From Anaerolineae bacterium (GTDB lineage Bacteria > Chloroflexota > Anaerolineae > JAFGEY01), in the NCBI GenBank assembly GCA_016931365.1, contig JAFGEY010000260.1:1-54376 (forward strand): a stretch of 54,376 nucleotides of DNA, read 5' to 3'. Shown piece by piece: positions 32,583 through 40,961 of this stretch. The position numbers and the translations under genes are program-made. Numbering within the stretch: the first letter of the stretch is position 1; each line of letters begins with the position of its first letter. Under the pieces are notes generated by a model. It was not told the origin of the DNA, did no database searches, and saw only the letters and a program-made list of their open reading frames with translations.

Positions 32583-33065
32583 TTATTCTTCGGGCACTCT
32601 AACCTGGATCAGTGCGCCCGTTTTTGTTTCCAACTGCGACCACTGCACAATGGGCAGATCGACGCGCGCCAGGGCGCAGGTGGGCATGCGGTGGTAAGCG
32701 CCACTCAGCCACTCGACGGCTAGCGAGATGTCCGGGTTGTGCCCGACCAGCATCACCGATCCCACCGTATCGTCCAGTGCGACAACTGCTTCCAGGTAGG
32801 CCTGCTCGCCATTGGCATAGAGCGACTGGGTGTAGCGCACCTCGCACATCAGGTCACCAGCCTCAACGCAGTGCTCGATGGTCTGCCGGGCGCGTTTGGC
32901 CGGGGAACTGATAATCAGGTCAGGCGTGAGATCGTTTTCCCGCAGCCACACGCCCAGATCGTCGGCATCGCTCTTGCCTCGTTTAGCGAGCGGTCGTTCA
33001 AAGTCGGTTTCGTAAGATGGGTCTTGCTTGGATTTGGCGTGCCGTAACAGATAGACTGTTTTCAT
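32583..33065 (-). CDS. sixA: SixA-type phosphohistidine phosphatase
   Basis: A 160-residue single-domain histidine phosphatase. The catalytic motif is LLRHAKS (RHAKS at 8-12), followed by DFERPLAKRGKSDA, IISSPAKRARQTIEHC and the second His in VMLVGHNPDIS, the pattern of SixA, which removes phosphate from phosphohistidine proteins such as HPt domains or phosphotransferase components. ATG 33065 is used; the preceding TTG codon is ignored. The start shares one base with the upstream stop. It is the last of five packed genes. Confidence 0.85.
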   Translation of the reverse strand: MKTVYLLRHAKSKQDPSYETDFERPLAKRGKSDADDLGVWLRENDLTPDLIISSPAKRARQTIEHCVEAGDLMCEVRYTQSLYANGEQAYLEAVVALDDTVGSVMLVGHNPDISLAVEWLSGAYHRMPTCALARVDLPIVQWSQLETKTGALIQVRVPEE

Positions 33066-33853
33066 CAACCTTCCTTGATTTTCAAATCATCTACTTCCAT
33101 CCACTGCCGGCCCGGCGCACCAAGCCAGCCGTAGCGAAACCGCCCCCACGGCGTGGCGACCAGGTATTGGTTGTCCAGCCAGAGCACAAAGCCGAGCGGC
33201 CCACGCGGCGATGGAGCATTCTTCAAAACGGCCTCGCCGTCAACCAAAAACTGCGACTCTTGATTTCCCCACTCGATGACATAGGTGTGCCAGCCTGTCA
33301 TGTCCACATCGACCGCTGCCTCGCGCACGCCCATCGACCGCTGGTAGCGCGGCCACAACGCGCGATAAAGCGGGCGAAGGTTCACCAACAGCATGGCCAG
33401 CGGTGCAAAGGGAGCCAGCAAAAAGAAAGGCAGCCGCAGCGCGTCGACCGTAGCTGCTTTCCAGTCGCGGCCGGGCACGTCAAGGGCCAGGCGCATATCC
33501 GACGGCGGCGAAGCGTAAAAGAACCAGATCGCGCGCGGCAGCGTGGGCAGGCGCAGGCCGGTCATCATAAAGGGGTCGTTCCAGAAACCAAACCCCGCCG
33601 TACCGCTCAACGAACCCGGCGGATGTGAAAAGCGCGCGTGCACGGTCAAGACGAGCGGCGGACGCCATAGAAAACGCTGGCGCGGCAAGCCTTGATAGTC
33701 GTCGATCTGGGCATTGGTCACTTGTCTGGACATGGTATCCACATTCACAAAATAGATCGACTGCCCATCTCGCTCGACTTGCCCAGCCGGCTCTATCGCG
33801 CCGCGCCCCACGAGGTGTTGATTCCACTCGCGGCCAAAAAAGTGCGCTTTCAT
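33065..33853 (-). CDS. ConA-like lectin/glucanase-fold protein without GH16 catalytic motif
   Basis: A 262-residue protein. The strands HARFSHPPGSLSGTAGFGFWND and the later GWHTYVIEWGNQESQFLVDG with GPLGFVLWLDNQYLVAT follow the jelly-roll pattern of concanavalin-A-like glucanase domains (GH16 and relatives). The GH16 catalytic E-x-D-x-x-E signature is not present, so catalysis is doubtful and carbohydrate recognition is more likely. A hydrophobic stretch in the middle (FFLLAPFAPLAMLLVNL, about 147-163) is unusual for this fold and could be a membrane-associating insertion. There is no signal peptide. ATG 33853 overlaps the preceding stop (ATGA). Confidence 0.6.
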   Translation of the reverse strand: MKAHFFGREWNQHLVGRGAIEPAGQVERDGQSIYFVNVDTMSRQVTNAQIDDYQGLPRQRFLWRPPLVLTVHARFSHPPGSLSGTAGFGFWNDPFMMTGLRLPTLPRAIWFFYASPPSDMRLALDVPGRDWKAATVDALRLPFFLLAPFAPLAMLLVNLRPLYRALWPRYQRSMGVREAAVDVDMTGWHTYVIEWGNQESQFLVDGEAVLKNAPSPRGPLGFVLWLDNQYLVATPWGRFRYGWLGAPGRQWMEVDDLKIKEG

Positions 33854-34650
33854 TGCCACGGCGCAGGTGATGGACCAAGAATGTCGCGCACAAGCGCAGC
33901 ATTTTCCTCAACCATACCGTCCTTGTCGCCGCGATGCATGCCCACGTTGACCACGTCCGTTGGCTTGATGTTCTCAAAGGCAAACTCGAAGGCCAGCAAC
34001 GGATCGATACGCCCCGCGCCCATAATCTTGTAGCCGATGCACGGCTTTTCCAAACGCTGAATGCACCGCACGGCCGGAAAAACATCGGCCAGTTTGAATC
34101 TGTGCCCTCTGCCGTCGTGCAGGCTGCCGCAGTTGAAAAAACACACGGCGTGAAAATCGACCAGATCGAGGCCGTTCACCCAGTCGTGCACCTCGGGCTT
34201 GTGCCCGGCGACGCCCATCGGGATGCCCAGCGACTGCCCGTAGCGGATGTACTCGCGCAACGACGCCGCGTCGCCTGAGGTGTAGAGATTGTCGACCAGG
34301 CCGCCGTGCAGGTAGGCGGCCGGGCAGCCAATCTCGATTGCCCGGTCGATGGCAGCTTGCATGTCGGGATAGTTGCGGCCGTTGATCTGGGCAATCCACT
34401 GCAACGGTCCGCCTTCGACCAGGTATTCGGCGGTGGTCTGGATCACGTGCGGGGTTTCGTTGTTGGTGATCATGGTGTTGATCCCGGCGGCCCAGGCCCG
34501 CGCCCAGGTTTCCTTGATCCGCGTTGGCGTATGGTAGGTCGCCATCTCCCGGTCGCGCTCTGGATTTTGGTGGCTGAACCCGCCGAATGGATTCGCGCCG
34601 ATGATCAGCCGCGTCACAGTTAGGCCGCAAAAATCAACTGTCGGTAGCAT
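33850..34650 (-). CDS. TIM-barrel-like protein of unknown function
   Basis: A 266-residue soluble protein starting at ATG 34650 behind AGGAG. The alternating strands and helices (LIIGANPFGGFSH, AGINTMITNN, LQWIAQINGRNYPD, GCPAAYLHGG, GIPMGVAGHKPE, DFHAVCFFNCG, PCIGYKIMGAGR, VVNVGMHRGDKDGM) read like a TIM barrel, and the first strand recalls aldo-keto reductase-like proteins of environmental bacteria, but the catalytic Tyr/Lys/Asp set is not evident. I cannot assign a reaction. It is coupled to the ConA-like gene by an ATGA overlap. Confidence 0.6.
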   Translation of the reverse strand: MLPTVDFCGLTVTRLIIGANPFGGFSHQNPERDREMATYHTPTRIKETWARAWAAGINTMITNNETPHVIQTTAEYLVEGGPLQWIAQINGRNYPDMQAAIDRAIEIGCPAAYLHGGLVDNLYTSGDAASLREYIRYGQSLGIPMGVAGHKPEVHDWVNGLDLVDFHAVCFFNCGSLHDGRGHRFKLADVFPAVRCIQRLEKPCIGYKIMGAGRIDPLLAFEFAFENIKPTDVVNVGMHRGDKDGMVEENAALVRDILGPSPAPWQ

Positions 34651-34660
34651 TGGTCATCTC

Positions 34661-35578
34661 CTAGAGTTTTTCCTCGAACCCTTCCCAGATATCAAACCAG
34701 TAAGCAAGGTATTTCCACCTGTCCCACACGTCGTAAACGGCGCGCGCCTCACCGTCGGTTGGACGACCACTGTCAAAATACTTTTTGCTCACAAACTGGC
34801 GGAACACCGTGTCGACAGCCAGTTCGTCGTAGCGACCGAGGATCATCAGCAGCGTTGCCGCGGCGTAATTACCCACCCCCTTGATCTTCAGCAACCGCTT
34901 TTTCAGGTCAGCAGTCGAAATGTCGGCATCCCAAAAGGCATCCAGGTCGAGGTCACCGGATGCCACATGCACGGCCAGTTCATACACAAATGGACCGCGA
35001 TAGCCCAGGCGAACGGCATCAACAAAAGTTTCTTCTGACACAGAGGCAATCGACTCTGGGGTAGGAAAAGCCTTCAGCGAGGGATCGCCAGGAAAAGATT
35101 CACCAAACGCCTCGACCACTTCGCGCACCATCCGCTTGGTGCCACCCCACTGGATGTTGGTCGTGCAAATGGTTTTGACCATGTCTTCAAAGAGGGTCGG
35201 CGAGCGGAGCAGCCGCCCCAGCCCGCCGGCTAACTTGGCCCATCGACCGCCGCGCTCTATGCACAAAGCGTAGAATTCACCCAAATCCTCGTCGACGCGA
35301 AACATATGACGTACCGCGACAAGAATTTCGGCCCGATCGACCTTGGTGAACGGCTGTATATGGTCGACCTCAATGGCGATACACGGCTCGTCGACTGACA
35401 TCGAGCCGGTCACATACAACCGCACGACTTGCCCGCTGCCCAGGTGCTGCACGCGACACACCGCCTTATGTTCATCGTCCCAGGCGTTGGGGGCAAGCAC
35501 TACCCAGCCATGCGAGTAAGCAGTAAAACCAAAGTGAAAGGGCGGTGCAGGGTGAATGATCAGCCGGGATCGTTCCAT
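34661..35578 (-). CDS. HhH-GPD DNA glycosylase (AlkA/OGG-like, probably monofunctional)
   Basis: A 305-residue base-excision-repair glycosylase. The N-terminal beta region (about 1-105) resembles the AlkA_N/OGG_N domain. The helical core holds the helix-hairpin-helix KIKGVGNYAAATLLMILGR and the catalytic Asp in DELAVDT (about 270). At the position of the OGG1 nucleophilic Lys the hairpin has Asn-Tyr instead, so a monofunctional, AlkA-like mechanism is expected; the damaged base cannot be named. ATG 35578 comes one base after the GNAT stop behind GAGG, and excludes an N-terminal extension that is antisense-like coding for the GNAT gene's end. Confidence 0.8.
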   Translation of the reverse strand: MERSRLIIHPAPPFHFGFTAYSHGWVVLAPNAWDDEHKAVCRVQHLGSGQVVRLYVTGSMSVDEPCIAIEVDHIQPFTKVDRAEILVAVRHMFRVDEDLGEFYALCIERGGRWAKLAGGLGRLLRSPTLFEDMVKTICTTNIQWGGTKRMVREVVEAFGESFPGDPSLKAFPTPESIASVSEETFVDAVRLGYRGPFVYELAVHVASGDLDLDAFWDADISTADLKKRLLKIKGVGNYAAATLLMILGRYDELAVDTVFRQFVSKKYFDSGRPTDGEARAVYDVWDRWKYLAYWFDIWEGFEEKL

Positions 35579-35579
35579 C

Positions 35580-36143
35580 TCATTTTTCCTCGATAGCTGC
35601 CCGCGATCGGCTGTCGGCGGTCTGGAGTCGATAGAGGACATAGCGGCAGCATTCCATCCCAAAATAGTCCTTGCGTTCGACAAAGGTCAAACCACACTTT
35701 TCGAGCACGCGTTGCGAAGCTATGTTGTCGGGATGGATGAGACCGATGATCGCGTCGAATTGAAAGGTCTGGAACCCCCACGCCAGCGACGCTTTGGCGG
35801 CTTCAGTCGCCAGCCCCTGGCCCCAGACCTCTTGACGCAGTAGGTAGGCAACCTCAGTCTCGTCGGTTTCGGACAGATAGCCCAGCCCGCACCAGCCCAA
35901 CAGCCTCAGTTTATCCTTGAGCTCGACCGCCCACCAGGCATAGCCGTTTCTCTCCCAATCTTTGAGTTGACCGTTGATCAGCCGCTCGATCGCCTCGCGC
36001 AGCGGCGGGTTGGCCGGGCGCGGCTGCGGCGGAAAGTACCGCATAATGTCCGGCTGCTGGACAATCTCGTGCAGCGGATCGACGTCGTCCATTGTAAATG
36101 GACGCAGGACAAGTCGTTCTGTTGCGATTGCAGGTATATTCAT
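35580..36143 (-). CDS. GNAT-family N-acetyltransferase (RimJ/RimL-like)
   Basis: A 187-residue acetyl-CoA-dependent transferase. ERLVLRPFTMDDVDPLHEIV opens the fold as in RimJ/RimL/SpeG-type acetyltransferases. YAWWAVELKDKLRLLGWCGLGYL and EVAYLLRQEVWGQGLATEA give the central strands and the acetyl-CoA loop (QGLATEA in place of the canonical Q/R-x-x-G-x-G/A). NIASQRVLEKCGLTFVERKDYFG closes the fold. The substrate is unknown. It is the first gene of a five-gene minus-strand unit with DNA-repair and phosphatase genes. Confidence 0.85.
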   Translation of the reverse strand: MNIPAIATERLVLRPFTMDDVDPLHEIVQQPDIMRYFPPQPRPANPPLREAIERLINGQLKDWERNGYAWWAVELKDKLRLLGWCGLGYLSETDETEVAYLLRQEVWGQGLATEAAKASLAWGFQTFQFDAIIGLIHPDNIASQRVLEKCGLTFVERKDYFGMECCRYVLYRLQTADSRSRAAIEEK

Positions 36144-36168
36144 CTGGCGCTCAATTTCTATTGTAATG

Positions 36169-36231
36169 CGTCAAACGTCAGGCCTGGTAGGACCCGGTTC
36201 GTGGTTCTACACCTGACGCTTGACGTTTGAC
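36169..36231. repeat. Inverted repeat built on CGTCAAACGT
   Basis: GTCAAACGTCA (36170-36180) and TGACGTTTGAC (36221-36231) are perfect complements across a 40-nt loop. The core CGTCAAACGT recurs at 37841, 39914, 39961 (inverted) and 49369. Confidence 0.7.
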
Positions 36232-36240
36232 ACCCGAACT

Positions 36241-36412
36241 GGCTTTAGCCCCAATACCCGTGAATGAAATCTGGATTTCGACAGGATTGACAGGATGAAC
36301 AGGATTCAAAGGGTATCTGGTAAATATAGCGATAACATACGTGTTAAAAAATAATCCTGTCAATCTTGTTCATCCTGTCCAAATTGGATTCGCTCACAGG
36401 TATCGGCTTTAG
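36241..36412. repeat. Long imperfect inverted repeat with ACAGGATTGACAGGATG-type arms
   Basis: GACAGGATTGACAGGATGAA (from 36280) and AATCCTGTCAATCTTGTTCA (36353 onward) are inverted copies. Outside them, GGCTTTAGCC at 36241 and again near 36405 continues the partial symmetry to the end of the GH4 gene. The centre is AT-rich. This fills the 36144-36408 gap together with the repeat at 36169; no promoter stands out. Confidence 0.65.
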
Positions 36413-37788
36413 CCTGGCAAATTCCAGTTCTTGGGCCAGTGGTAATGGTCGTTGATGTCTTCGATGTAGGCCATCGGCTCGTTGGGTTCTATGGCGAACA
36501 GCGCTTCCAGCGTGGCCCTGGCTTGATCAAAAGAGGTCGTCTGATGGCTTTCAAGCACGCCGTACAACATCATCGACTTGTCGCCGCTGAGCAGCGCTTC
36601 GAGCGTCCGCTCCATGCGCAGCCAGTTGGGATAGATGCACTCGAGCATGATCTTTTTGGGCAAAGGGGTCACCCGCAGCGGCTGAACGCCCATCTTGTTG
36701 ACCAGAGCCGGCACTTCCACGGCGACGTTGTCGGGCAGGCCGGGCAGCGCGCCGTTGTTCATCACATTGACCTGGGCGCGGTACTCGTTGTCGTTGACCA
36801 GCGCGTCGATGATCGAAATGTGCTGCTCGCTGGTCCGCTCGCGGCCAAAGAGGTCGATCGGGCGCACATTGGCGTCGTAGGCCGCCGCCCTCATCTGTGC
36901 GTATTTTTCATCTTTTTCTCTCAAGATGCGGTCGCGCCCCTCCGGTGTGTCACCGCCGCCGCCCCGCCCGTACCAGCGGCCTTTGGTCTCCAGGTCGGTG
37001 TGAAACCACCACCCACCCTGGCGCGGCGTGTCGCCGATGGGAAACAGGCCGTACATCTTGTACTGCATAATCGCTGAAGGCGACCATTGGGCCGAAATGC
37101 CCGTTTCGGCGTGGTCGGCCCAGTACTGCTCGATGTTGTCGGCGATCCACTTGTCGAGGATGGGATAGGCGTCCTGGCCTTCATAGTAGAAATGAGTCAG
37201 CCAGATGTTGTGGTTGAGGCCGGGAGCCTGCCAGGTGACTCTGTCCGGGTCGAGGCCGATGGTGCGCGCGACATGCCGGTAGCCGTAATGGCCGTGGCAG
37301 AGGCCGCAGACCTTGATGCCCGTCTCGCGGCTCATCAAGGTGGTGCCGTCGAAAACCGGGTTGCCGGCGAGCAGAATCCACGCCTGCGGGCAGGCTTTTT
37401 CCATATCTTTGGCCACGTCAAGCATCACTTGCAGATTGTGATATTCCGGCATCCCCGCCCCGCCGTAAAAATAACCGAACCCGTCCAGCATCTCACGGCG
37501 GCGCTTCATAAAGTACTCGTTGTGGGTAACGGTTGCCGTGTTGATCACAAAATCGGCGCCCTGCAAGGCCTCCATGCGATCCAGCGTTTTGGAAAAGGTG
37601 AGCGCCGCGCCCAGATCCTCAGCATAGCGCCGGGCCAACTGGTAAACCACGTCGAGGCGCTCCTCGTTGATGTCCATAAAACAGACATGGCTGTCCTTGA
37701 GGCCCTCGGTCAGGCAGACATCCTTGACCAGGGCCAGCGAAAAGACCACACTTCCTGCACCGACAATGGTAATTTTGACTGAAGACAT
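36409..37788 (-). CDS. Glycoside hydrolase family 4 (NAD- and metal-dependent alpha-glycosidase type)
   Basis: A 459-residue cytoplasmic enzyme. The NAD-binding VGAGSVVFSLALVKD (about 9-23) and FMDINEERL open the Rossmann domain. GNPVFDGTT and CGLCHGHYGYRHV provide the metal-binding Cys/His region, and GLNHNIWLTHF matches the GH4 GLNH motif. Family members act by redox-assisted elimination on alpha- or beta-glycosides, including alpha-glucuronides and alpha-galacturonides; the CHG form of the Cys motif favours an alpha-glycosidase, and the uronate context makes a glycosiduronase attractive (inference). AAGGAG precedes ATG 37788. It is the last gene of the polysaccharide locus. Confidence 0.88.
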   Translation of the reverse strand: MSSVKITIVGAGSVVFSLALVKDVCLTEGLKDSHVCFMDINEERLDVVYQLARRYAEDLGAALTFSKTLDRMEALQGADFVINTATVTHNEYFMKRRREMLDGFGYFYGGAGMPEYHNLQVMLDVAKDMEKACPQAWILLAGNPVFDGTTLMSRETGIKVCGLCHGHYGYRHVARTIGLDPDRVTWQAPGLNHNIWLTHFYYEGQDAYPILDKWIADNIEQYWADHAETGISAQWSPSAIMQYKMYGLFPIGDTPRQGGWWFHTDLETKGRWYGRGGGGDTPEGRDRILREKDEKYAQMRAAAYDANVRPIDLFGRERTSEQHISIIDALVNDNEYRAQVNVMNNGALPGLPDNVAVEVPALVNKMGVQPLRVTPLPKKIMLECIYPNWLRMERTLEALLSGDKSMMLYGVLESHQTTSFDQARATLEALFAIEPNEPMAYIEDINDHYHWPKNWNLPG

Positions 37789-37852
37789 TGTTTAAACTCC
37801 TTTAATTTTCAAAAATGAGATAACAGAGTGGGACATATTGCGTCAAACGTCA

Positions 37853-39865
37853 TCAAGCGTAATGCACCTCATCGATTTCGACGATGGAACCGTTGATCAG
37901 TTCGAGCTGGATGGTCGTTGCGCCAGGGTCGGACGAGGCCGTCACCGCGCGCAGCGGGCAACTCTCACCTGCTCTCGTCGGATACAACACCGTGACCAGT
38001 CGCGCCATCCCGGCGCGACGCGTCGACGCACGCGCGGTCCACTCGTACACCACCGTCGGCGCAGGAGCATACTCGCCCTGCTGGTGGTTCTTGATCGCCT
38101 TCCAACCCTGCCATTCGGGAGCATCTGCCCCACTGATCAGCGACAGCCGCAGTTCTTTTTGTGCGGCGGGGAGGATGGTCAGGTTGGGTGTGTCCGCATC
38201 TTCGCTATACGCAAGAATGCCGTCGCTTTTGACGCAGTCGCTCTCGAAATGCCACAGCAGTTGATAGGTATGGGCGAGATCGTCGGCCGGCGCAAAGCGG
38301 TCAACGACGATCCAGCATGGGCCGGCCGCGCCCTGCTTGAGGAAAATCACCTTGCGCGTGTGGGCGACCGTGCGCGCGGCCCCCGGCCCATAGCCTTCGT
38401 CGTAAGTCGCTTCGGCGACATCGTATTGCGGCGTGGTTTTCCACACAAGGCTGGCGAGCGCGGTCACGTCAAAGGCCTCGCGTGAATAGTTAAGGCGGCG
38501 GTTCTGATCCTGCCCATCGACACGCACGGTGTTGTGCGCCCGCGTCGACAGCACATAACGGCGCATCTCGGAGGCGTCATAGGCGTAATTGCCGCCCTCG
38601 GTGAGCAGCAAGCGACCGTAGGCGTGGACGAGCAGATTGAGCTTGTCCTCGTGTTGGTGCCCATAGCCGAACGGTCCGCCATCGAACAAGGCCCACAGCG
38701 CGTCTTTTTCCCAGCCACTGCGCATCACGGCATAGCCGGCGTGGGCAAACAGGTGCGAGACGGTTTCTGGCGGCGCGCCCGCCGCTCCCCCACTCGCCGC
38801 CCAGCGAAACCCGGCGTGGTCAGGATAATCGCGGGCGGCCTCTTGCATCAACGGGGCCACCGCGTGCCAGCCGCCGTCGTTCACGTCCGGCAGACGGCCA
38901 TCGGGCATCATCATCAGCACATTGACCGCGTGCATGCGCGCCATACCCTCGTCAAAGGCGGCGGGTATTGGCTCGTCGTAGGCGCGGCACACGTCGATCA
39001 GCCATTGGTAGTTGCGGATGTCCACCTGGTGATAGCCGGTGCTGAGTTCGACCTGCCAGCCGTCGGGGTAAACCTGGGCGTCCAGTTCCTCGACCAACCG
39101 CTCAAAGGCATACGTCTTCCACGCCGGAGCATCCTTGAACTGTGCGTAGAGAATGCCGATCTGGGCCAGGCCGTTCATCTCCATGATCAGCCAGTTGCCG
39201 GTGCGGTGAAAATAGCGCAGCCGCCAGCCGTGTTCCCACACCGATTTGAACCAGTCGATCAGCACGTCGTCGGTGAAATGTGGCGAGCGGTAAAAGCTGT
39301 GCAGCGCCCACTGCCACACCCCGCCCATGCGGATGCCGGCCTCGATCGTGCGCCAGCACAGCGTGTCGCCGCCGGAGGCGTTTTGAGGCACCACGGCCTG
39401 GCGCACCCAACTGGTGAAAAAGCGCACCAAGACGGCGGCAAAGCGCTCGTCGCCGGTTCCGCGGTAGCGCTCGGCCAGAATGCCCCACTCCGGGTGGCGG
39501 CTGAGCTGCCAGGTCCACTCTTTGTACTGGTTAAAGGTGGGATTGATGAACCAGTCGACCGTGTCGCCGAACTGGTGCGGCGTGCTGCACGAGATCAACT
39601 CGCCGCGCAGAATGCGCTCGGCGGCCTGTTCGGCGGTCTCGCCCTCGTACATAAAGTGCGTGCCGCGAAATGGGCGCTCGATCTTGAAAAATCGATCCGG
39701 CTGGAGCGTGCGGCGCACTTGGGCGGCAAACAGGCGGCGTGCGGCGGCCCAATCCTCTTGCTTGGCTGCTTGAAGAATACCTTCCAATCCGGGGTGAGTG
39801 GTGTCAATTTTGGCGAAAAACTCGGCGTCGCTCAGGCGCGGGCCGGGTGCAGTGTCTTGTTCCAT
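37853..39865 (-). CDS. Heparinase II/III family protein (polysaccharide lyase-like) 1
   Basis: A 670-residue protein without a signal peptide. The N-terminal half (about 80-350) is an alpha/alpha toroid typical of uronate-polysaccharide lyases (TGNWLIMEMNGLAQIG and YPDGWQVELSTGYHQVDIRNYQ). The C-terminal half has the heparinase II/III beta-sandwich motif GHQHEDKLNLLVHAYGRLLLTEGG, followed by RAHNTVRVDG. These enzymes cleave uronic-acid-containing glycans by beta-elimination, and the Tyr/His residues of the two motifs are candidates for catalysis. The absence of an export signal suggests action on imported oligosaccharides. ATG 39865 is chosen for AAAGGAGA upstream. Confidence 0.85.
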   Translation of the reverse strand: MEQDTAPGPRLSDAEFFAKIDTTHPGLEGILQAAKQEDWAAARRLFAAQVRRTLQPDRFFKIERPFRGTHFMYEGETAEQAAERILRGELISCSTPHQFGDTVDWFINPTFNQYKEWTWQLSRHPEWGILAERYRGTGDERFAAVLVRFFTSWVRQAVVPQNASGGDTLCWRTIEAGIRMGGVWQWALHSFYRSPHFTDDVLIDWFKSVWEHGWRLRYFHRTGNWLIMEMNGLAQIGILYAQFKDAPAWKTYAFERLVEELDAQVYPDGWQVELSTGYHQVDIRNYQWLIDVCRAYDEPIPAAFDEGMARMHAVNVLMMMPDGRLPDVNDGGWHAVAPLMQEAARDYPDHAGFRWAASGGAAGAPPETVSHLFAHAGYAVMRSGWEKDALWALFDGGPFGYGHQHEDKLNLLVHAYGRLLLTEGGNYAYDASEMRRYVLSTRAHNTVRVDGQDQNRRLNYSREAFDVTALASLVWKTTPQYDVAEATYDEGYGPGAARTVAHTRKVIFLKQGAAGPCWIVVDRFAPADDLAHTYQLLWHFESDCVKSDGILAYSEDADTPNLTILPAAQKELRLSLISGADAPEWQGWKAIKNHQQGEYAPAPTVVYEWTARASTRRAGMARLVTVLYPTRAGESCPLRAVTASSDPGATTIQLELINGSIVEIDEVHYA

Positions 39866-39909
39866 CACTCTGTCTCCTTTGTCGACGTGTTCCATAACAC
39901 AACAAACGT

Positions 39910-39978
39910 CACTCGTCAAACGTCAGGCTGAGAAAGACTTGTTTCGCATTGTCATGCCTCACGTTTGACGCATCACGT
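39910..39978. repeat. CGTCAAACGT inverted repeat overlapping the uxuA-like gene end
   Basis: CGTCAAACGT at 39914-39923 and its inverse at 39961-39970 flank a short spacer. The right copy encodes the last residues (Arg-Gln-Thr-stop) of the mannonate dehydratase gene on the minus strand. Confidence 0.65.
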
Positions 39979-40936
39979 TTTCCGTTTCACTCTCCGCACG
40001 CTGCATCAGCGCGCGCAGATAGCCGATCGCATACGCCGTGCCGCCGCCAGCGGCGTACTCACCGGCGAATTTGGGCGTGTGATCCAGCGTCACCGTGTTG
40101 CTGTAGCCAATCTCGTAAAACAGCTTCATAATGCGATACATGTCAAAATAACCGTTGTCCAAAAAGGTCTCTGCAAAATGGGGCAGCGTATCGCTGACGT
40201 TGCGGAAATGCACCAGCAAAATGCGGTCGTCGGCGTGAAAGGTGCGGATACCCTCCAACAGGTCGCCAAAGCCGGGGCCGCCCTCCAGCCAGCAGCCGCA
40301 GCAAAATTCCATGCCCAGCGCCGGGCTACTGGCGATCTCGAAGGCGCGCTGGTAATCGGTCATGCTGTGAATCAGGCAAGGGATGCCGCCCAGCGGATAG
40401 GGTGACGGCGGATCGTTGGGGTGCAGGGCCAGCCGCACACCGGCCTCCTCGCAGACCGGCACCATTTTGTGGATGAAATAGGTGAAATGGTCCCAGATTT
40501 CATCTTCCGAGTACGCCCGACCGTGAGTAAAAGGTCTCTGACGCATCTCGGCGAGGTCGACGCGGCGGGTTGGCGCGCCGCGAATTTCGCCTGGCACGGA
40601 ACTCCACACCTGCGTCGGCTCCCAGGTAAAGGTGGTCACACCGATCCCCGCCTGGCCCAGCTCACGGACGAAATCCTGGAATTGGGCGATCACCTCGTCG
40701 CGTCCCGGCAGGGCCAGGTGAATCTTGTCCGATTTGCCCACATCCATGTTGCCCACGTTGTACAGGCACAACCCATACAACTCGACGCGGCGGCGCAGCG
40801 CCGTCAAAAACTCGACCGTGCGCTGCTCCGGTCTGACCCAGGTATAGACGCAATCGACGCCAAGCTGTTTGGCAAACAGCAGTTGATCGTCGCTCGGCTC
40901 GGGACTGATATTCATAGAAAGTCTGGGTTTTGACAT
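39959..40936 (-). CDS. uxuA: Mannonate dehydratase (UxuA family)
   Basis: A 325-residue TIM-barrel enzyme that dehydrates D-mannonate to 2-keto-3-deoxy-D-gluconate in hexuronate catabolism. Motifs in order: VDCVYTWV (strand 1), GVTTFTWEP, RLALHPNDPP with metal-binding His, GMEFCCGCWLEGG, ILLVHFRNV with the second His, ETFLDNGYFDMYRIMK and TLDHTPKF. The set matches UxuA rather than enolase-type mannonate dehydratases. It is somewhat shorter than the E. coli protein. AAAGGA precedes ATG 40936. The C-terminus is formed by a repeat copy. Flanking heparinase-family genes support uronate use. Confidence 0.85.
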   Translation of the reverse strand: MSKPRLSMNISPEPSDDQLLFAKQLGVDCVYTWVRPEQRTVEFLTALRRRVELYGLCLYNVGNMDVGKSDKIHLALPGRDEVIAQFQDFVRELGQAGIGVTTFTWEPTQVWSSVPGEIRGAPTRRVDLAEMRQRPFTHGRAYSEDEIWDHFTYFIHKMVPVCEEAGVRLALHPNDPPSPYPLGGIPCLIHSMTDYQRAFEIASSPALGMEFCCGCWLEGGPGFGDLLEGIRTFHADDRILLVHFRNVSDTLPHFAETFLDNGYFDMYRIMKLFYEIGYSNTVTLDHTPKFAGEYAAGGGTAYAIGYLRALMQRAESETENVMRQT

Positions 40937-40961
40937 TCTGTTGTCCTTTGTTGTGGAAAAA

